From: Peribacillus sp. FSL H8-0477
GTDB lineage: Bacteria > Bacillota > Bacilli > Bacillales > DSM-1321
Length of the DNA: 64,000 bases
Direction of reading: 5' to 3'
Assembly: GCF_038002765.1 (NCBI RefSeq)
Contig: NZ_JBBODE010000002.1
Span: forward strand, 1,488,001-1,552,000
Within the stretch, counting starts at the first letter, position 1, and each line of letters starts with the position of its first letter. The translations under genes were made by a program, and so were the position numbers. Below, in pieces: positions 40,402 to 49,630 of this stretch. The notes under the pieces are model-generated. The model was not told the DNA's origin and ran no database searches. It saw only the letters and a list, made by a program, of their open reading frames with translations.

Positions 40402-40622
40402 CCATTTATACGATTGTACCTGAGGAACAAATCTTTGCTGAAGCAGCACCTTCGTTATCACAGGTATTTGAAGTTCAATATCAAGGTGTTCCTCTTCAGG
40501 TGCACTATCAAGGAGGGCGTTCGTTTAGAGTGGATCGCGTTTTAAGTACAGATCCAGCCGATTACCTGAATCAGTCTGTACAACCAGGCGTTTTTCTTCC
40601 GGTTATTCAGTTTGAAAACTAG
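40398..40622 (+). CDS. ylzJ: YlzJ-like protein
   Basis: A 74-residue protein starting [13 protein letters not shown], with GTG overlapping the tepA stop (GTGA). The YlzJ family is known only from this position between tepA and spoIIIE in Bacillaceae. There is no signal peptide or membrane helix. Function is unknown; coupling to tepA suggests a shared role. Confidence 0.85.
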   Translation: MTIYTIVPEEQIFAEAAPSLSQVFEVQYQGVPLQVHYQGGRSFRVDRVLSTDPADYLNQSVQPGVFLPVIQFEN

Positions 40623-40649
40623 AATAACACGGCGAAACTGGTGAAATTA

Positions 40650-40658
40650 TGATATACT
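40650..40658 (+). promoter_or_regulatory. Possible extended -10 promoter of spoIIIE
   Basis: TGA followed by TATACT (40653-40658) with no good -35. Confidence 0.4.
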
Positions 40659-40677
40659 GGGACTACTATTGAATATC

Positions 40678-40703
40678 AGCAGCCATCTGGCTGCTTTCTT
40701 CTT
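40678..40703 (+). terminator. Hairpin between ylzJ and spoIIIE
   Basis: AGCAGCC (40678-40684) and GGCTGCT (40689-40695) pair with a 4-base loop, then a pyrimidine run (TTCTTCTTTC). It may end tepA-ylzJ transcripts or attenuate spoIIIE. Confidence 0.6.
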
Positions 40704-40782
40704 TCTATACGATAATTTACATACATAAACCGTTTTTAAAATGATAGAGGAGAAGATAATCAGGAAAAGTAAGGTGATTAAA

Positions 40783-43125
40783 TTGGCGAAAAATAAACGT
40801 AAAAAAACAAAACGTACGGATACACTAAAAAGTACGATGAAATTTGAAGTAATGGGTCTCGTATTAATTGCATTAGCGGCCATTGCCATTGCAAATTTAG
40901 GAGCTGTAGGAAAAAGCAGTGTATTATTTGTTCGTTTTTTTATGGGTGAATGGTACATCTTACTCCTTTTAGGCGTTATGGTCAGCGGGTTTTATTTAAT
41001 GATTAAACGATCCATTCCCGTATTCTTAAAACGCCAGCTGATTGGTATTTATTTTCTTACGGCAAGTATTCTGCTTCTCAGTCATGTGAAATTATTTGAG
41101 AATTTAGCAGGAGGAGGCCCATTTGAAAAACCGAGTGTCATCAGCAATACTTGGGAATTATTTTGGATGGAAGTTAGAGGAGCCGCGAGTACCAGCGATT
41201 TAGGCGGAGGGATGTTTGGGGCAATTCTTTTTGCAGCTTCTTACTTTTTATTTGATCAAGCTGGTTCTAGAATATGTGTCTTGATCTTTATCCTAATCGG
41301 AATTATTTTGCTGACGGGGAAATCTCTTGGCGATACGCTGGGAAAAGTGTTTGGGACAGTGACCAGGTTTATGTCTGAACAATGGCAGGCTTTTATAGAT
41401 GACATGAAGACATGGAATCAAGATAAAAAAGAAAAAAAGAAAAAAGAACGTGCTAAACCAAAAGAAGTACAAAAACCTGAAAAACGAAAACCCGTACACG
41501 AAGAGGAAACGGAGCAGGAGTCTGCGGAGGTAGCAGCTGAACGTCTTATTTCTAACTTTGCTGACACAGCCTATGCCGGCGTGCCGGTACCTGAGGAACC
41601 CGTTTCAAGTGTTCAAAAGTCGACCGAACAAAGCAAGGCATCGGAAGAAAATGATTCACCGCCAAATATAACGTTTACTGAAGTAGAAAATAAAGAATAC
41701 AGCCTTCCACCCTTAACCTTACTTACTGAACCAAAAAAAGCAGATCAAAGTGGTGAATATCAATTAATTCATGAAAACGCAGCGAAATTGGAAAGAACCT
41801 TCACAAGTTTTGGTGTCAAAGCAAGAGTGACACAAGTACACCTAGGTCCTGCGGTTACCAAATATGAAGTTCATCCCGATGTCGGTGTAAAAGTGTCTAA
41901 AATTGTTAGTCTCTCAGATGACTTAGCGCTAGCCTTAGCTGCAAAAGATATCAGGATTGAAGCACCCATCCCTGGTAAGTCAGCCATTGGTATTGAAGTG
42001 CCAAATGCTGAAGTGGCCATTGTTTCTTTGAGAGAAGTTTTAGAGGCAAAGGACGTAGATAAGCCTGAATCGAAGCTGCAAATTGGACTAGGACGAAATA
42101 TTTCTGGTGAAGCGGTCAAGGCTGAATTAAATAGAATGCCCCATCTTCTTGTAGCAGGTGCAACTGGAAGCGGGAAATCCGTCTGTATTAATGGAATTAT
42201 CACGAGTATTTTAATGCGGGCTAAACCTCACGAAGTCAAGATGATGATGATTGACCCTAAAATGGTAGAACTGAATGTCTATAATGGAATTCCACATTTA
42301 TTGGCTCCTGTGGTAACGAATCCTAAAAAAGCAGCTCAGGCTTTGCAAAAAGTTGTTAGTGAAATGGAGCGCCGATATGAGCTCTTTTCACATACTGGAA
42401 CCCGTAATATTGAAGGCTATAATGAATATGTGAATCATTTTAATATTGAGGAAGATGATAAGCAGCCATTGCTTCCTTATATTGTCGTAATTGTCGATGA
42501 GCTGGCAGATTTAATGATGGTCGCTTCTTCTGAGGTAGAAGATGCTATTACGCGATTAGCTCAAATGGCTCGTGCAGCGGGAATTCATTTAATTATTGCG
42601 ACACAGCGTCCATCTGTCGATGTTATTACCGGAGTCATTAAAGCAAACATACCATCTCGGATTGCCTTTAGTGTATCTTCAATGACGGATTCCCGAACCA
42701 TACTTGATATGGGGGGAGCAGAGAAACTCCTAGGTCAAGGCGATATGCTATTCTTGCCGGCAGGGGCATCCAAACCCGTCCGCGTGCAAGGGGCATTTCT
42801 TTCAGATCATGAAGTAGAAGAAGTGGTCGAATATGTAATATCACAGCAAAAAGCTCAATATAACGAAGAAATGATACCAGATGAAATTGTAGAAACAACA
42901 GGGGAAGTCGAAGACGATCTATATCAGGATGCGGTTTCTTTAATTATGGAGATGCAGACAGCTTCAGTGTCGATGCTTCAGAGACGTTTCAGGATAGGCT
43001 ATACAAGAGCAGCAAGGTTAATCGATGAGATGGAAGCGAGAGGAATTGTCGGTCCTTACGAAGGAAGTAAGCCAAGACATGTCTTAGTTTCTAGAGATCC
43101 AAATAGTGAAGCAAATTTATCATAG
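40783..43125 (+). CDS. spoIIIE: DNA translocase SpoIIIE/FtsK
   Basis: A 780-residue septal DNA pump that moves the chromosome into the forespore. The N-terminal region has about four membrane helices (residues 20-170). A charged linker follows, then the RecA-like motor with Walker A GATGSGKS (459-466) and Walker [16 protein letters not shown]-terminal winged-helix gamma domain reads sequence polarity. The start is TTG 40783 after AAGGTG, matching the B. subtilis N-terminus; an ATG 42 bases upstream adds non-conserved residues. Length is close to B. subtilis SpoIIIE (787). Confidence 0.96.
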   Translation: MAKNKRKKTKRTDTLKSTMKFEVMGLVLIALAAIAIANLGAVGKSSVLFVRFFMGEWYILLLLGVMVSGFYLMIKRSIPVFLKRQLIGIYFLTASILLLSHVKLFENLAGGGPFEKPSVISNTWELFWMEVRGAASTSDLGGGMFGAILFAASYFLFDQAGSRICVLIFILIGIILLTGKSLGDTLGKVFGTVTRFMSEQWQAFIDDMKTWNQDKKEKKKKERAKPKEVQKPEKRKPVHEEETEQESAEVAAERLISNFADTAYAGVPVPEEPVSSVQKSTEQSKASEENDSPPNITFTEVENKEYSLPPLTLLTEPKKADQSGEYQLIHENAAKLERTFTSFGVKARVTQVHLGPAVTKYEVHPDVGVKVSKIVSLSDDLALALAAKDIRIEAPIPGKSAIGIEVPNAEVAIVSLREVLEAKDVDKPESKLQIGLGRNISGEAVKAELNRMPHLLVAGATGSGKSVCINGIITSILMRAKPHEVKMMMIDPKMVELNVYNGIPHLLAPVVTNPKKAAQALQKVVSEMERRYELFSHTGTRNIEGYNEYVNHFNIEEDDKQPLLPYIVVIVDELADLMMVASSEVEDAITRLAQMARAAGIHLIIATQRPSVDVITGVIKANIPSRIAFSVSSMTDSRTILDMGGAEKLLGQGDMLFLPAGASKPVRVQGAFLSDHEVEEVVEYVISQQKAQYNEEMIPDEIVETTGEVEDDLYQDAVSLIMEMQTASVSMLQRRFRIGYTRAARLIDEMEARGIVGPYEGSKPRHVLVSRDPNSEANLS

Positions 43126-43166
43126 AATGAAAACTCCCCCCTGTTTATAGGGGGGAGTTTTCATTC
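43125..43166. terminator. Bidirectional terminator between spoIIIE and the reverse gene
   Basis: GAATGAAAACTCCCCCCT (43125-43142) and AGGGGGGAGTTTTCATTC (43149-43166) form a perfect 18-bp stem with a 6-base loop. It exactly fills the gap between the two stop codons. Confidence 0.9.
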
Positions 43167-43463
43167 TTACAATTCTTCTTCTTTTAAATGTTCTTTGCAA
43201 AATTGAGCGACCATGGCTAATTCATCATCTTCTAAATCAAATTCTAATAATTGTTCAGTTTCACGCTCTAACAGGTCATATTTTACAACTTTAGAAGTGT
43301 TGTCGTCTACAACATAAAGAACACGTATGTACAATCCTTTTTCACTTGCCAGTTCATCATCTTCAGGCACCTCGATATCAAGGAATAGTTCATAGCGATC
43401 CCCAGTTAAGATATCAAACGGGTCTTTTAATTTTTCAACTTTATAACCAGTAATGGTTAACAT
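43167..43463 (-). CDS. DUF6509-like small acidic protein
   Basis: A 98-residue acidic protein starting MLTITGYKVEKLKDPFDIL, with a conserved-looking core (GDRYELFLDIEVPEDDEL). It resembles the DUF6509 family of Bacillaceae, named from memory. The ATG is preceded by AAGGATG; in-frame starts further upstream are not supported. It is the only minus-strand gene I accept here and converges on spoIIIE. Function is unknown. Confidence 0.75.
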   Translation of the reverse strand: MLTITGYKVEKLKDPFDILTGDRYELFLDIEVPEDDELASEKGLYIRVLYVVDDNTSKVVKYDLLERETEQLLEFDLEDDELAMVAQFCKEHLKEEEL

Positions 43464-43496
43464 GTAATCATCCTTCCAAAAAAAATATTTCATTTT

Positions 43497-43527
43497 ATTA
43501 TACAACAAAAGTATAAGCCGCATCCAA
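43497..43527 (-). promoter_or_regulatory. Possible promoter of the DUF6509-like gene
   Basis: On the minus strand, TTGGAT (43522-43527) and TATAAT (43497-43502) have a 19-base spacer, which is longer than ideal. Confidence 0.35.
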
Positions 43528-43769
43528 GGATAAGGTATCTTTGTCAGGATTGACCGTAAAAAGTATACAAAAAACTGAATAATTCTTTATCAATAGCAAC
43601 CAGTTATAAGCTAAAATACGGTTATATTGCCATTATATGACTAATGTAGTATGTATAAATATACATATAGGATGATGTTCACATATCCGGAAAAGTATGG
43701 ATAGGATAATGTTCCTAAAATGATTTTTTTGTGAATTCGCAAAACGCTATTTATTTTGAATCAAATTAA

Positions 43770-43778
43770 TGATATAGT
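43770..43778 (+). promoter_or_regulatory. Extended -10 promoter of ymfC
   Basis: TGA followed by TATAGT (43773-43778), about 70 bases before the ymfC ATG. The -35 position reads TTTATT. Confidence 0.45.
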
Positions 43779-43803
43779 ATGTTCGATTAGAGGAATTGAT
43801 AAT

Positions 43804-43821
43804 ACATCAGAGGTCTGATGT
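43804..43821 (+). promoter_or_regulatory. Palindromic operator before the GntR gene
   Basis: ACATCAGA, GG, TCTGATGT is a perfect 8-bp inverted repeat with a 2-base spacer. It lies about 20 bases after the predicted transcription start of ymfC. Size and symmetry suit a GntR dimer, so autoregulation is likely (inference). Confidence 0.6.
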
Positions 43822-43848
43822 CTTAAGAACTTAGTTGGGGGAAGCTGC

Positions 43849-44574
43849 ATGTCTATTAAGTCAGATAACAGGCACTTATATTTACAGGTTATCGATCATT
43901 TGAAGCTCGATATTGAAAAGGGTGTTTATAAAGAGAAAGAAAAACTACCCTCTGAATTTGAGCTGGCAAAGAAGCTGGGTGTAAGCCGAGCTACACTGCG
44001 TGAGGCCCTGAGAATTCTTGAAGAAGATAATGTAATTGTTCGCAGGCATGGGGTTGGTACTTTTGTGAATACCAAACCGATGGTTTCTTCAGGAATAGAA
44101 CAACTTAACAGTGTCACTGACATGATTGAACAAGCAGGCATGAAGCCTGGCACTATTTTCTTAAGCTCTTCAACCCAGGAATCAACGGATGACGATACTC
44201 GCCGATTTAAGAGTAATTTGGATAGTGGAATGGTTTTAGTCGAGCGTGTCAGGACAGCGAATGGGAAGCCGGTAGTTTATTGTGTGGACAAGATCCCTAC
44301 AGATATTCTGCCTGAAAGTTCTATTCAGGGTGATGAATCGCTGCTGGATATCTTAGAAAAAGAGGCTGGCAGGAGAATCAGCTATGCTGTAGCGAATATT
44401 GAGCCAATGGGCTACCATGAAAAGGTTTCGCCTATTTTGGAATGTGAACCTGAAGCATCGTTGCTTGTCTTAAAACAAATGCATTACGACAGCTCGGATG
44501 AACCAATTCTTTATTCAGTTAATTACTTTAAAACGGATATGTTTAGTTTTCATGTCCTTCGTAAGCGTGTCTAA
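43849..44574 (+). CDS. ymfC: GntR family transcriptional regulator YmfC (HutC type)
   Basis: A 241-residue regulator. The N-terminal winged helix has [20 protein letters not shown] and [13 protein letters not shown]. The C-terminal UTRA-type effector domain starts near residue 90. Locus after spoIIIE and length match B. subtilis YmfC. It stands directly before a BMP/ABC nucleoside importer, so control of that importer by a nucleoside or sugar ligand is plausible. The effector is unknown. Confidence 0.9.
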   Translation: MSIKSDNRHLYLQVIDHLKLDIEKGVYKEKEKLPSEFELAKKLGVSRATLREALRILEEDNVIVRRHGVGTFVNTKPMVSSGIEQLNSVTDMIEQAGMKPGTIFLSSSTQESTDDDTRRFKSNLDSGMVLVERVRTANGKPVVYCVDKIPTDILPESSIQGDESLLDILEKEAGRRISYAVANIEPMGYHEKVSPILECEPEASLLVLKQMHYDSSDEPILYSVNYFKTDMFSFHVLRKRV

Positions 44575-44664
44575 ATAATTTTTATGGAGATATGTAAACG
44601 GAAACAAGATTTCCTTTTCAGAAAATTCCTATCTAATCAACCAAAACCTTAGGGGGTAAACATT

Positions 44665-45756
44665 TTGAAAAAACGTAAATTAGGCTTAGCGTTGTCCGTC
44701 GTTCTTGCTGCTGGTACATTACTTGGTGCTTGTGGGAACAAAGAAGAGGATACAAAAGAAAAATCAGAAGGCGGGAAAGATAACTTTAAAGTAGCTATGG
44801 TAACAGATATTGGCGGTATTGATGATAAATCCTTTAACCAATCTTCTTGGGAAGGCTTACAAGCCTTTGGTAAAGAAAATGGAATTAAAGAAGGTCCCGA
44901 TGGATATACGTACCTACAGTCTAAATCTGATGCTGATTATACAACCAATCTTCAAAAATTAGCTCGTCAAGATTTTAATCTTGTTTTTGGAATTGGATAT
45001 GCACTTGCAGAATCTTTAACAGAAGTAGCTGACAGCAAAAAAGAGACAAATTTTGCGATCGTTGACTCTGTAGTAGAAAAGGACAATGTTGCAAGCGTTA
45101 ACTTTAAAGAAGATCAAGGATCATTCCTTGTAGGTGTTATCGCAGGCTTATCTACTAAATCAAACAAAATTGGTTTTGTAGGTGGAGTAGATGGAGAACT
45201 TATCAATAAATTTGAAACTGGATTCATTGCCGGTGTTAAAACAGTTAATAAAACGGCCGATGTAAACGTACAGTATGCTGCAAGTTTTGGTGATGCTGCT
45301 AAAGGGCAAGCCATTGCAAACAGTATGTATGGATCAGGAATCGATATCATCTACCACGCTGCCGGCGGAACAGGTAATGGTGTATTCTCTGCAGCTAAAG
45401 AATTGAAGAAGAAAGATCCTGAAAGCAATGTTTGGGTAATCGGTGTTGACCGTGACCAAGTAGAAGAAGGTAAAGTGACTGTAGATGGAAAAGATTATAA
45501 TGTAACATTAACTTCAATGGTAAAACGTGTAGATGTTGCTGTTCAAGATTTATCTAAACAAGCTCTTGAAGATAAATTCCCAGGCGGTAAAATCATTCAG
45601 TATGGTATTGAAGAAAATGCAATTATGGTCTCGGATTCAAAAGACAATGTTTCTCCAGAAGCATTGAAAGCGGTTGATGAATATACAGCGAAAATTAAAT
45701 CCGGTGATCAAAAAGTTCCGAGCACACGTGCAGAGCTTAAAGAAATGGGATTTTAA
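44665..45756 (+). CDS. nupN: BMP-family nucleoside-binding lipoprotein
   Basis: A 363-residue substrate-binding lipoprotein. The signal peptide ends in the lipobox LGAC with lipidated C23. The body has the BMP pattern ([20 protein letters not shown] and later [17 protein letters not shown]). It starts with TTG after AGGGGG. The order with the next three genes matches nupNOPQ (yufNOPQ), a guanosine importer in B. subtilis. A hairpin after its stop may stabilise its message above that of the transporter. Confidence 0.88.
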   Translation: MKKRKLGLALSVVLAAGTLLGACGNKEEDTKEKSEGGKDNFKVAMVTDIGGIDDKSFNQSSWEGLQAFGKENGIKEGPDGYTYLQSKSDADYTTNLQKLARQDFNLVFGIGYALAESLTEVADSKKETNFAIVDSVVEKDNVASVNFKEDQGSFLVGVIAGLSTKSNKIGFVGGVDGELINKFETGFIAGVKTVNKTADVNVQYAASFGDAAKGQAIANSMYGSGIDIIYHAAGGTGNGVFSAAKELKKKDPESNVWVIGVDRDQVEEGKVTVDGKDYNVTLTSMVKRVDVAVQDLSKQALEDKFPGGKIIQYGIEENAIMVSDSKDNVSPEALKAVDEYTAKIKSGDQKVPSTRAELKEMGF

Positions 45757-45768
45757 TAGACTGATATG

Positions 45769-45799
45769 GGAGTAGGAGGGCGCTTTTGCCCTCTGTTCC
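45769..45799 (+). other. Intergenic hairpin after the binding-protein gene
   Basis: GAGGGC (45776-45781) and GCCCTC (45788-45793) pair, with weaker pairing outside. There is no T run, so it is more likely a 3' stabilising hairpin than a full terminator. Confidence 0.45.
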
Positions 45800-45917
45800 A
45801 TACATTGCTGAAAAACTGAATGAAAGACTATAACAGTTTATAGTTTTTCCTTTGTTTTTTTAAGGCAAACCGTTTGGTCTTTAGAAAGACTCATATTCTT
45901 GTAGGGGTTGATTAAAA

Positions 45918-47453
45918 GTGGAACATATTATTGAGATGCTCAATATCCGTAAGGAATTCCCTGGAATCGTTGCGAATGACAATATTACTCTGCAGTTGAA
46001 AAAAGGAGAAATTCATGCTCTATTAGGGGAAAATGGAGCAGGAAAATCAACTCTGATGAACGTTTTGTTTGGATTGTACCAACCTGAGGAAGGCGAAATT
46101 CGCGTAAATGGAGAACCTGTTAAGATTACTAATCCTAACATTGCCAATGATCTTGGCATTGGAATGGTTCATCAGCATTTTATGCTAGTCGATCCTTTTA
46201 CGGTCACCGAAAATATTATTCTCGGAAAAGAACCATCCAAAGCTGGACAGATTAATTTGAAAAAAGCAAAAAAAGAAGTTAGAGAGTTATCTGAGCAATA
46301 TCATTTACATGTTGACCCAGATGCGAAAATTGCCGATATATCTGTAGGTATGCAGCAACGTGTCGAAATTTTAAAAACATTATATCGAGGAGCAGAAATT
46401 CTAATATTTGACGAGCCGACTGCTGTTCTTACGCCTCAAGAAATTAAAGAATTGATTTCTATTATGAAGGCACTTGTGAAAGAAGGAAAATCGATTATCC
46501 TCATTACTCATAAGCTTAAGGAAATTATGGAGGTTTGTGATCGAGTTACCATTATTCGTAAAGGAAAAGGAATTGGGACTGTTAACGTCAATGAAACGAA
46601 CCCAGAAGAACTTGCTAGTTTAATGGTAGGTAGAGAAGTAGTTTTCAAAACAGTCAAAAAAGAAGCCAGCCCCACAGATGTTGTTTTAGCAATAGAAGAG
46701 TTAAAGGTAAAGGACTCTAGAGGGATTGAAGCAGTTAAAAACTTATCTCTTACGGTTCGATCCGGAGAAATTGTCGGGATTGCAGGTGTAGATGGTAATG
46801 GACAGTCGGAACTAATTGAAGCGATTACAGGATTGAAAAAAGTTACCGATGGAAAGATCAAGCTGAAAAATAAGGAAATTCAGAATTTAAAACCAAGAAA
46901 AATAACTGAATCCGGTATCGCACATATTCCCCAAGATCGTCATAAGCATGGTTTGGTCCTTGATTATACAATTGGAGAAAATATGGTGTTACAAACCTAT
47001 TATCAAGAACCTATCTCCAAAATGGGGATTTTAAATGATAAGAATGTGTATGACAAAGCAAGAAAACTAATTAAAGAATTTGATGTTCGTACCCCAGATG
47101 AGTATACTCCGGCGAGAGCGCTGTCGGGAGGTAATCAACAAAAAGCGATTATTGGCCGGGAAGTCGATCGTAATCCGGATCTACTAATTGCTGCACAGCC
47201 TACCCGAGGTCTAGACGTAGGAGCGATTGAATTTATTCATCAACGTCTTATTGAGCAGCGTGACCATGGGAAAGCGGTATTGCTGATTTCGTTTGAATTA
47301 GATGAAATTATGAACATCAGCGATCGAATTGCAGTGATTTATGAAGGTGAAATTGTGGCTATTGTTAACCCTAAAGAAACTACAGAACAAGAACTAGGGC
47401 TGCTTATGGCAGGAAGTAAGCGTAAAGAAGCGGGGGATACAGCAAATGTCTAA
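45918..47453 (+). CDS. nupO: Nucleoside ABC transporter ATP-binding protein (tandem domains)
   Basis: A 511-residue double ATPase. The first domain has Walker A GENGAGKST, SVGMQQRVEILK and Walker B ILIFDEPTAVL. The second has the degenerate loop GVDGNGQSE and SGGNQQKAIIGRE, with LLIAAQPTRGLDVGA. This asymmetry is normal for sugar/nucleoside importers of this class. The start is GTG at 45918. It overlaps the first permease gene by 8 bases. Confidence 0.92.
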   Translation: MEHIIEMLNIRKEFPGIVANDNITLQLKKGEIHALLGENGAGKSTLMNVLFGLYQPEEGEIRVNGEPVKITNPNIANDLGIGMVHQHFMLVDPFTVTENIILGKEPSKAGQINLKKAKKEVRELSEQYHLHVDPDAKIADISVGMQQRVEILKTLYRGAEILIFDEPTAVLTPQEIKELISIMKALVKEGKSIILITHKLKEIMEVCDRVTIIRKGKGIGTVNVNETNPEELASLMVGREVVFKTVKKEASPTDVVLAIEELKVKDSRGIEAVKNLSLTVRSGEIVGIAGVDGNGQSELIEAITGLKKVTDGKIKLKNKEIQNLKPRKITESGIAHIPQDRHKHGLVLDYTIGENMVLQTYYQEPISKMGILNDKNVYDKARKLIKEFDVRTPDEYTPARALSGGNQQKAIIGREVDRNPDLLIAAQPTRGLDVGAIEFIHQRLIEQRDHGKAVLLISFELDEIMNISDRIAVIYEGEIVAIVNPKETTEQELGLLMAGSKRKEAGDTANV

Positions 47454-48492
47454 CAAACTAAAAATGATAAGCATCCCAGTGCTTTCGGTCGTTTTAGGAT
47501 TTATAGCTGGCGCAATAATTATGTTGGTAAGCGGTTACGATCCTGTAGCAGGTTACTCGGCTATGGTAACAGGGATCGTCGGTGACTCGTTTAATCTAGG
47601 AGAATCAGTCAGACAGATTATCCCTTATATTCTTGCAGGTCTTGCTGTCGCATTTGCTTTTAGAACCGGTCTTTTCAACATAGGTGTTGAGGGACAGCTA
47701 ATTGTAGGGTGGCTGGCATCTGTATGGGTTGGAATCACATTTGATCTTCCAGCGATCATTCATTTACCAGTGGCTGTTCTTGCCGGCGGTCTTGCCGGTG
47801 CTTTGTGGGCATTCATCCCTGGGATCTTAAAAGCAAAATTCCGAGTACATGAAGTTATCGTTTCGATTATGCTCAATTATACCGCCCTTCATGTTACGAA
47901 CTATATCATTAATAATGTTTTGACAGATAAAATGGATAAAACGGGTGTAATAAAAGACACGGCTAGTCTCCGTTCCCCTTTCTTTGAAAGTCTTACAGAA
48001 GGATCACGGATGCACTGGGGTATTTTCGTAGCGATTATTTGTGTCTTTATCATGTATTTTATTCTTGAAAAAACAACCACAGGTTTTGAATTAAAGGCAG
48101 TAGGATTTAACCAGCATGCTTCTGAATACTCAGGTATGAGTGTGAATAAGAATATTGTTCTTTCAATGGTTATTTCCGGTTCATTTGCAGGTCTTGCCGG
48201 TGCAATGGAAGGCCTTGGAACCTTCGGATATGCAGCGATTAAAACCGGGTTTACCGGTATCGGTTTTGACGGTATTGCCGTAGCTTTGCTGGGTGGAAAT
48301 ACAGCCATTGGTGTTGTATTTGCTGCCATCCTTTTTGGAGGCCTAAAGGCAGGAGCTTTAAATATGCCATATGAAGCTGGAATTCCGAGTGAAATCGTTG
48401 ATATTGTCATTGCCTTAATTATTTTCTTTGTAGCTTCTAGCTACTTTATCCGTTACATCATTGGCCGCATTACTAAAAAGGGGGTGAAATAA
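47446..48492 (+). CDS. nupP: Nucleoside ABC transporter permease 1
   Basis: A 348-residue permease with about nine membrane segments. It has the family motif around FNIGVEGQLIVGWLASV and a cytoplasmic coupling loop (ELKAVGFNQHASEYSGM). It overlaps the ATPase gene and abuts the second permease, with a stop-to-start distance of zero. Assigned by family and gene order. Confidence 0.92.
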   Translation: MSNKLKMISIPVLSVVLGFIAGAIIMLVSGYDPVAGYSAMVTGIVGDSFNLGESVRQIIPYILAGLAVAFAFRTGLFNIGVEGQLIVGWLASVWVGITFDLPAIIHLPVAVLAGGLAGALWAFIPGILKAKFRVHEVIVSIMLNYTALHVTNYIINNVLTDKMDKTGVIKDTASLRSPFFESLTEGSRMHWGIFVAIICVFIMYFILEKTTTGFELKAVGFNQHASEYSGMSVNKNIVLSMVISGSFAGLAGAMEGLGTFGYAAIKTGFTGIGFDGIAVALLGGNTAIGVVFAAILFGGLKAGALNMPYEAGIPSEIVDIVIALIIFFVASSYFIRYIIGRITKKGVK

Positions 48493-49452
48493 GTGGACTT
48501 ATATCAAATCTTAGGAATTATTGTACCAGCAATGATCGCGCTGGCAGCGCCACTTATTTTCACTGCGCTTGGCGGTGTATTTTCTGAACGAAGCGGTGTC
48601 ATAAATATTGGTTTAGAAGGATTAATGGTTATTGGGGCATTTACGGGTATTGTTTCTAACCTGGTTTTGGCCGATTCTCTGGGAGCATGGACCCCTTGGG
48701 TTTCAGTGTTGATCGCAATGGTTGTGGCCGCACTCTTCTCCATCTTACATGCCGTGGCAGCCATTACATTTAGGGCAGACCAAACAGTCAGCGGGGTGGC
48801 AATTAACCTTCTGGCTGTCGGATTAACGGTCTTTCTTGTGAAGAAAATTTACGGCAAGGGTCAAACGGATATTATAACAGAACCGTTTCCAAGAGTAGAT
48901 ATTCCAATTCTTAGTGATATTCCGTATATTGGTACTATATTCTTCTCAAATGGTTACTATATTTCTTATATTGCTATCCTTTTAGCTTTTGTAGTTTGGT
49001 ATATTATCTATAAAACACCATTTGGTTTGAGGATTCGTGCCGTGGGAGAGCATCCGATGGCTGCTGATACAATGGGGATCAGTGTTACTAAAATCCGGTA
49101 TGCTGGGGTTATTATATCTGGAGCCCTTGCAGGTATCGGTGGTGCCATATATGCGATCTCATTCTCTAATGATTTCAGTCATGCGACAATTAATGGTCAA
49201 GGGTTTATGGCTATTGCCGCAATGATCTTCGGTAAATGGCATCCACTGGGTGCTATGGGTGCTGCTTTATTCTTCGGACTTGCGCAGAGTTTAAGTGTTG
49301 TTGGTGCGAGCCTTCCGTTCTTTAAAGATATTCCAGCTGTGTACTTGTTAATTGCTCCTTATGTATTAACAATTATTGCCTTAGCAGGATTTATCGGACG
49401 AGCAGATGCTCCGAAAGCATCCGGTTTGCCTTATATTAAAGGGAAAAGATAA
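48493..49452 (+). CDS. nupQ: Nucleoside ABC transporter permease 2
   Basis: A 319-residue permease with the paired motif GVFSERSGVINIGLEGLMV and the coupling loop LRIRAVGEHPMAADTMGI. It starts with GTG directly at the end of nupP. A terminator closes the importer operon. In B. subtilis nupOPQ lie elsewhere; here, as in many other Bacilli, they follow the GntR gene. Confidence 0.92.
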   Translation: MDLYQILGIIVPAMIALAAPLIFTALGGVFSERSGVINIGLEGLMVIGAFTGIVSNLVLADSLGAWTPWVSVLIAMVVAALFSILHAVAAITFRADQTVSGVAINLLAVGLTVFLVKKIYGKGQTDIITEPFPRVDIPILSDIPYIGTIFFSNGYYISYIAILLAFVVWYIIYKTPFGLRIRAVGEHPMAADTMGISVTKIRYAGVIISGALAGIGGAIYAISFSNDFSHATINGQGFMAIAAMIFGKWHPLGAMGAALFFGLAQSLSVVGASLPFFKDIPAVYLLIAPYVLTIIALAGFIGRADAPKASGLPYIKGKR

Positions 49453-49457
49453 TATAG

Positions 49458-49493
49458 AAACGGCCGGACAGATTTCTTGTCTGGCCGTTTTTT
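49458..49493 (+). terminator. Intrinsic terminator of the nup operon
   Basis: AAACGGCCGGACA and TGTCTGGCCGTTT pair with one wobble, followed by TTT. Confidence 0.85.
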
Positions 49494-49521
49494 CGTATAC
49501 ATATGAAAAAAGTCTTCAAGC

Positions 49522-49551
49522 TTGCATGAATTTTCCTTTTGACGGTATATT
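49522..49551 (+). promoter_or_regulatory. SigA promoter of ymfF
   Basis: TTGCAT (49522-49527) and TATATT (49546-49551) with an 18-base spacer, 80 bases before ymfF. Confidence 0.55.
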
Positions 49552-49630
49552 TTAAGTAGATGATTAAAAGGGTTTTGCTAGACAAATAATAGAAACATTA
49601 CTTCAAATACATATATATAGGAGGATTTGT

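Larger units (their letters stand above)
43464..43848. other. Divergent intergenic region before the GntR gene
   Basis: An AT-rich stretch of 385 bases with no supported gene. It carries a possible minus-strand promoter near 43497-43527, the ymfC promoter and a palindromic operator. Bases 43560-43740 show nothing I can assign. Confidence 0.5.

Noticed and set aside
47901..48410. Minus-strand open frame of 169 codons inside nupP
   Set aside because: It is antisense to a membrane permease gene, with Pro/Ser-rich composition typical of such shadows.
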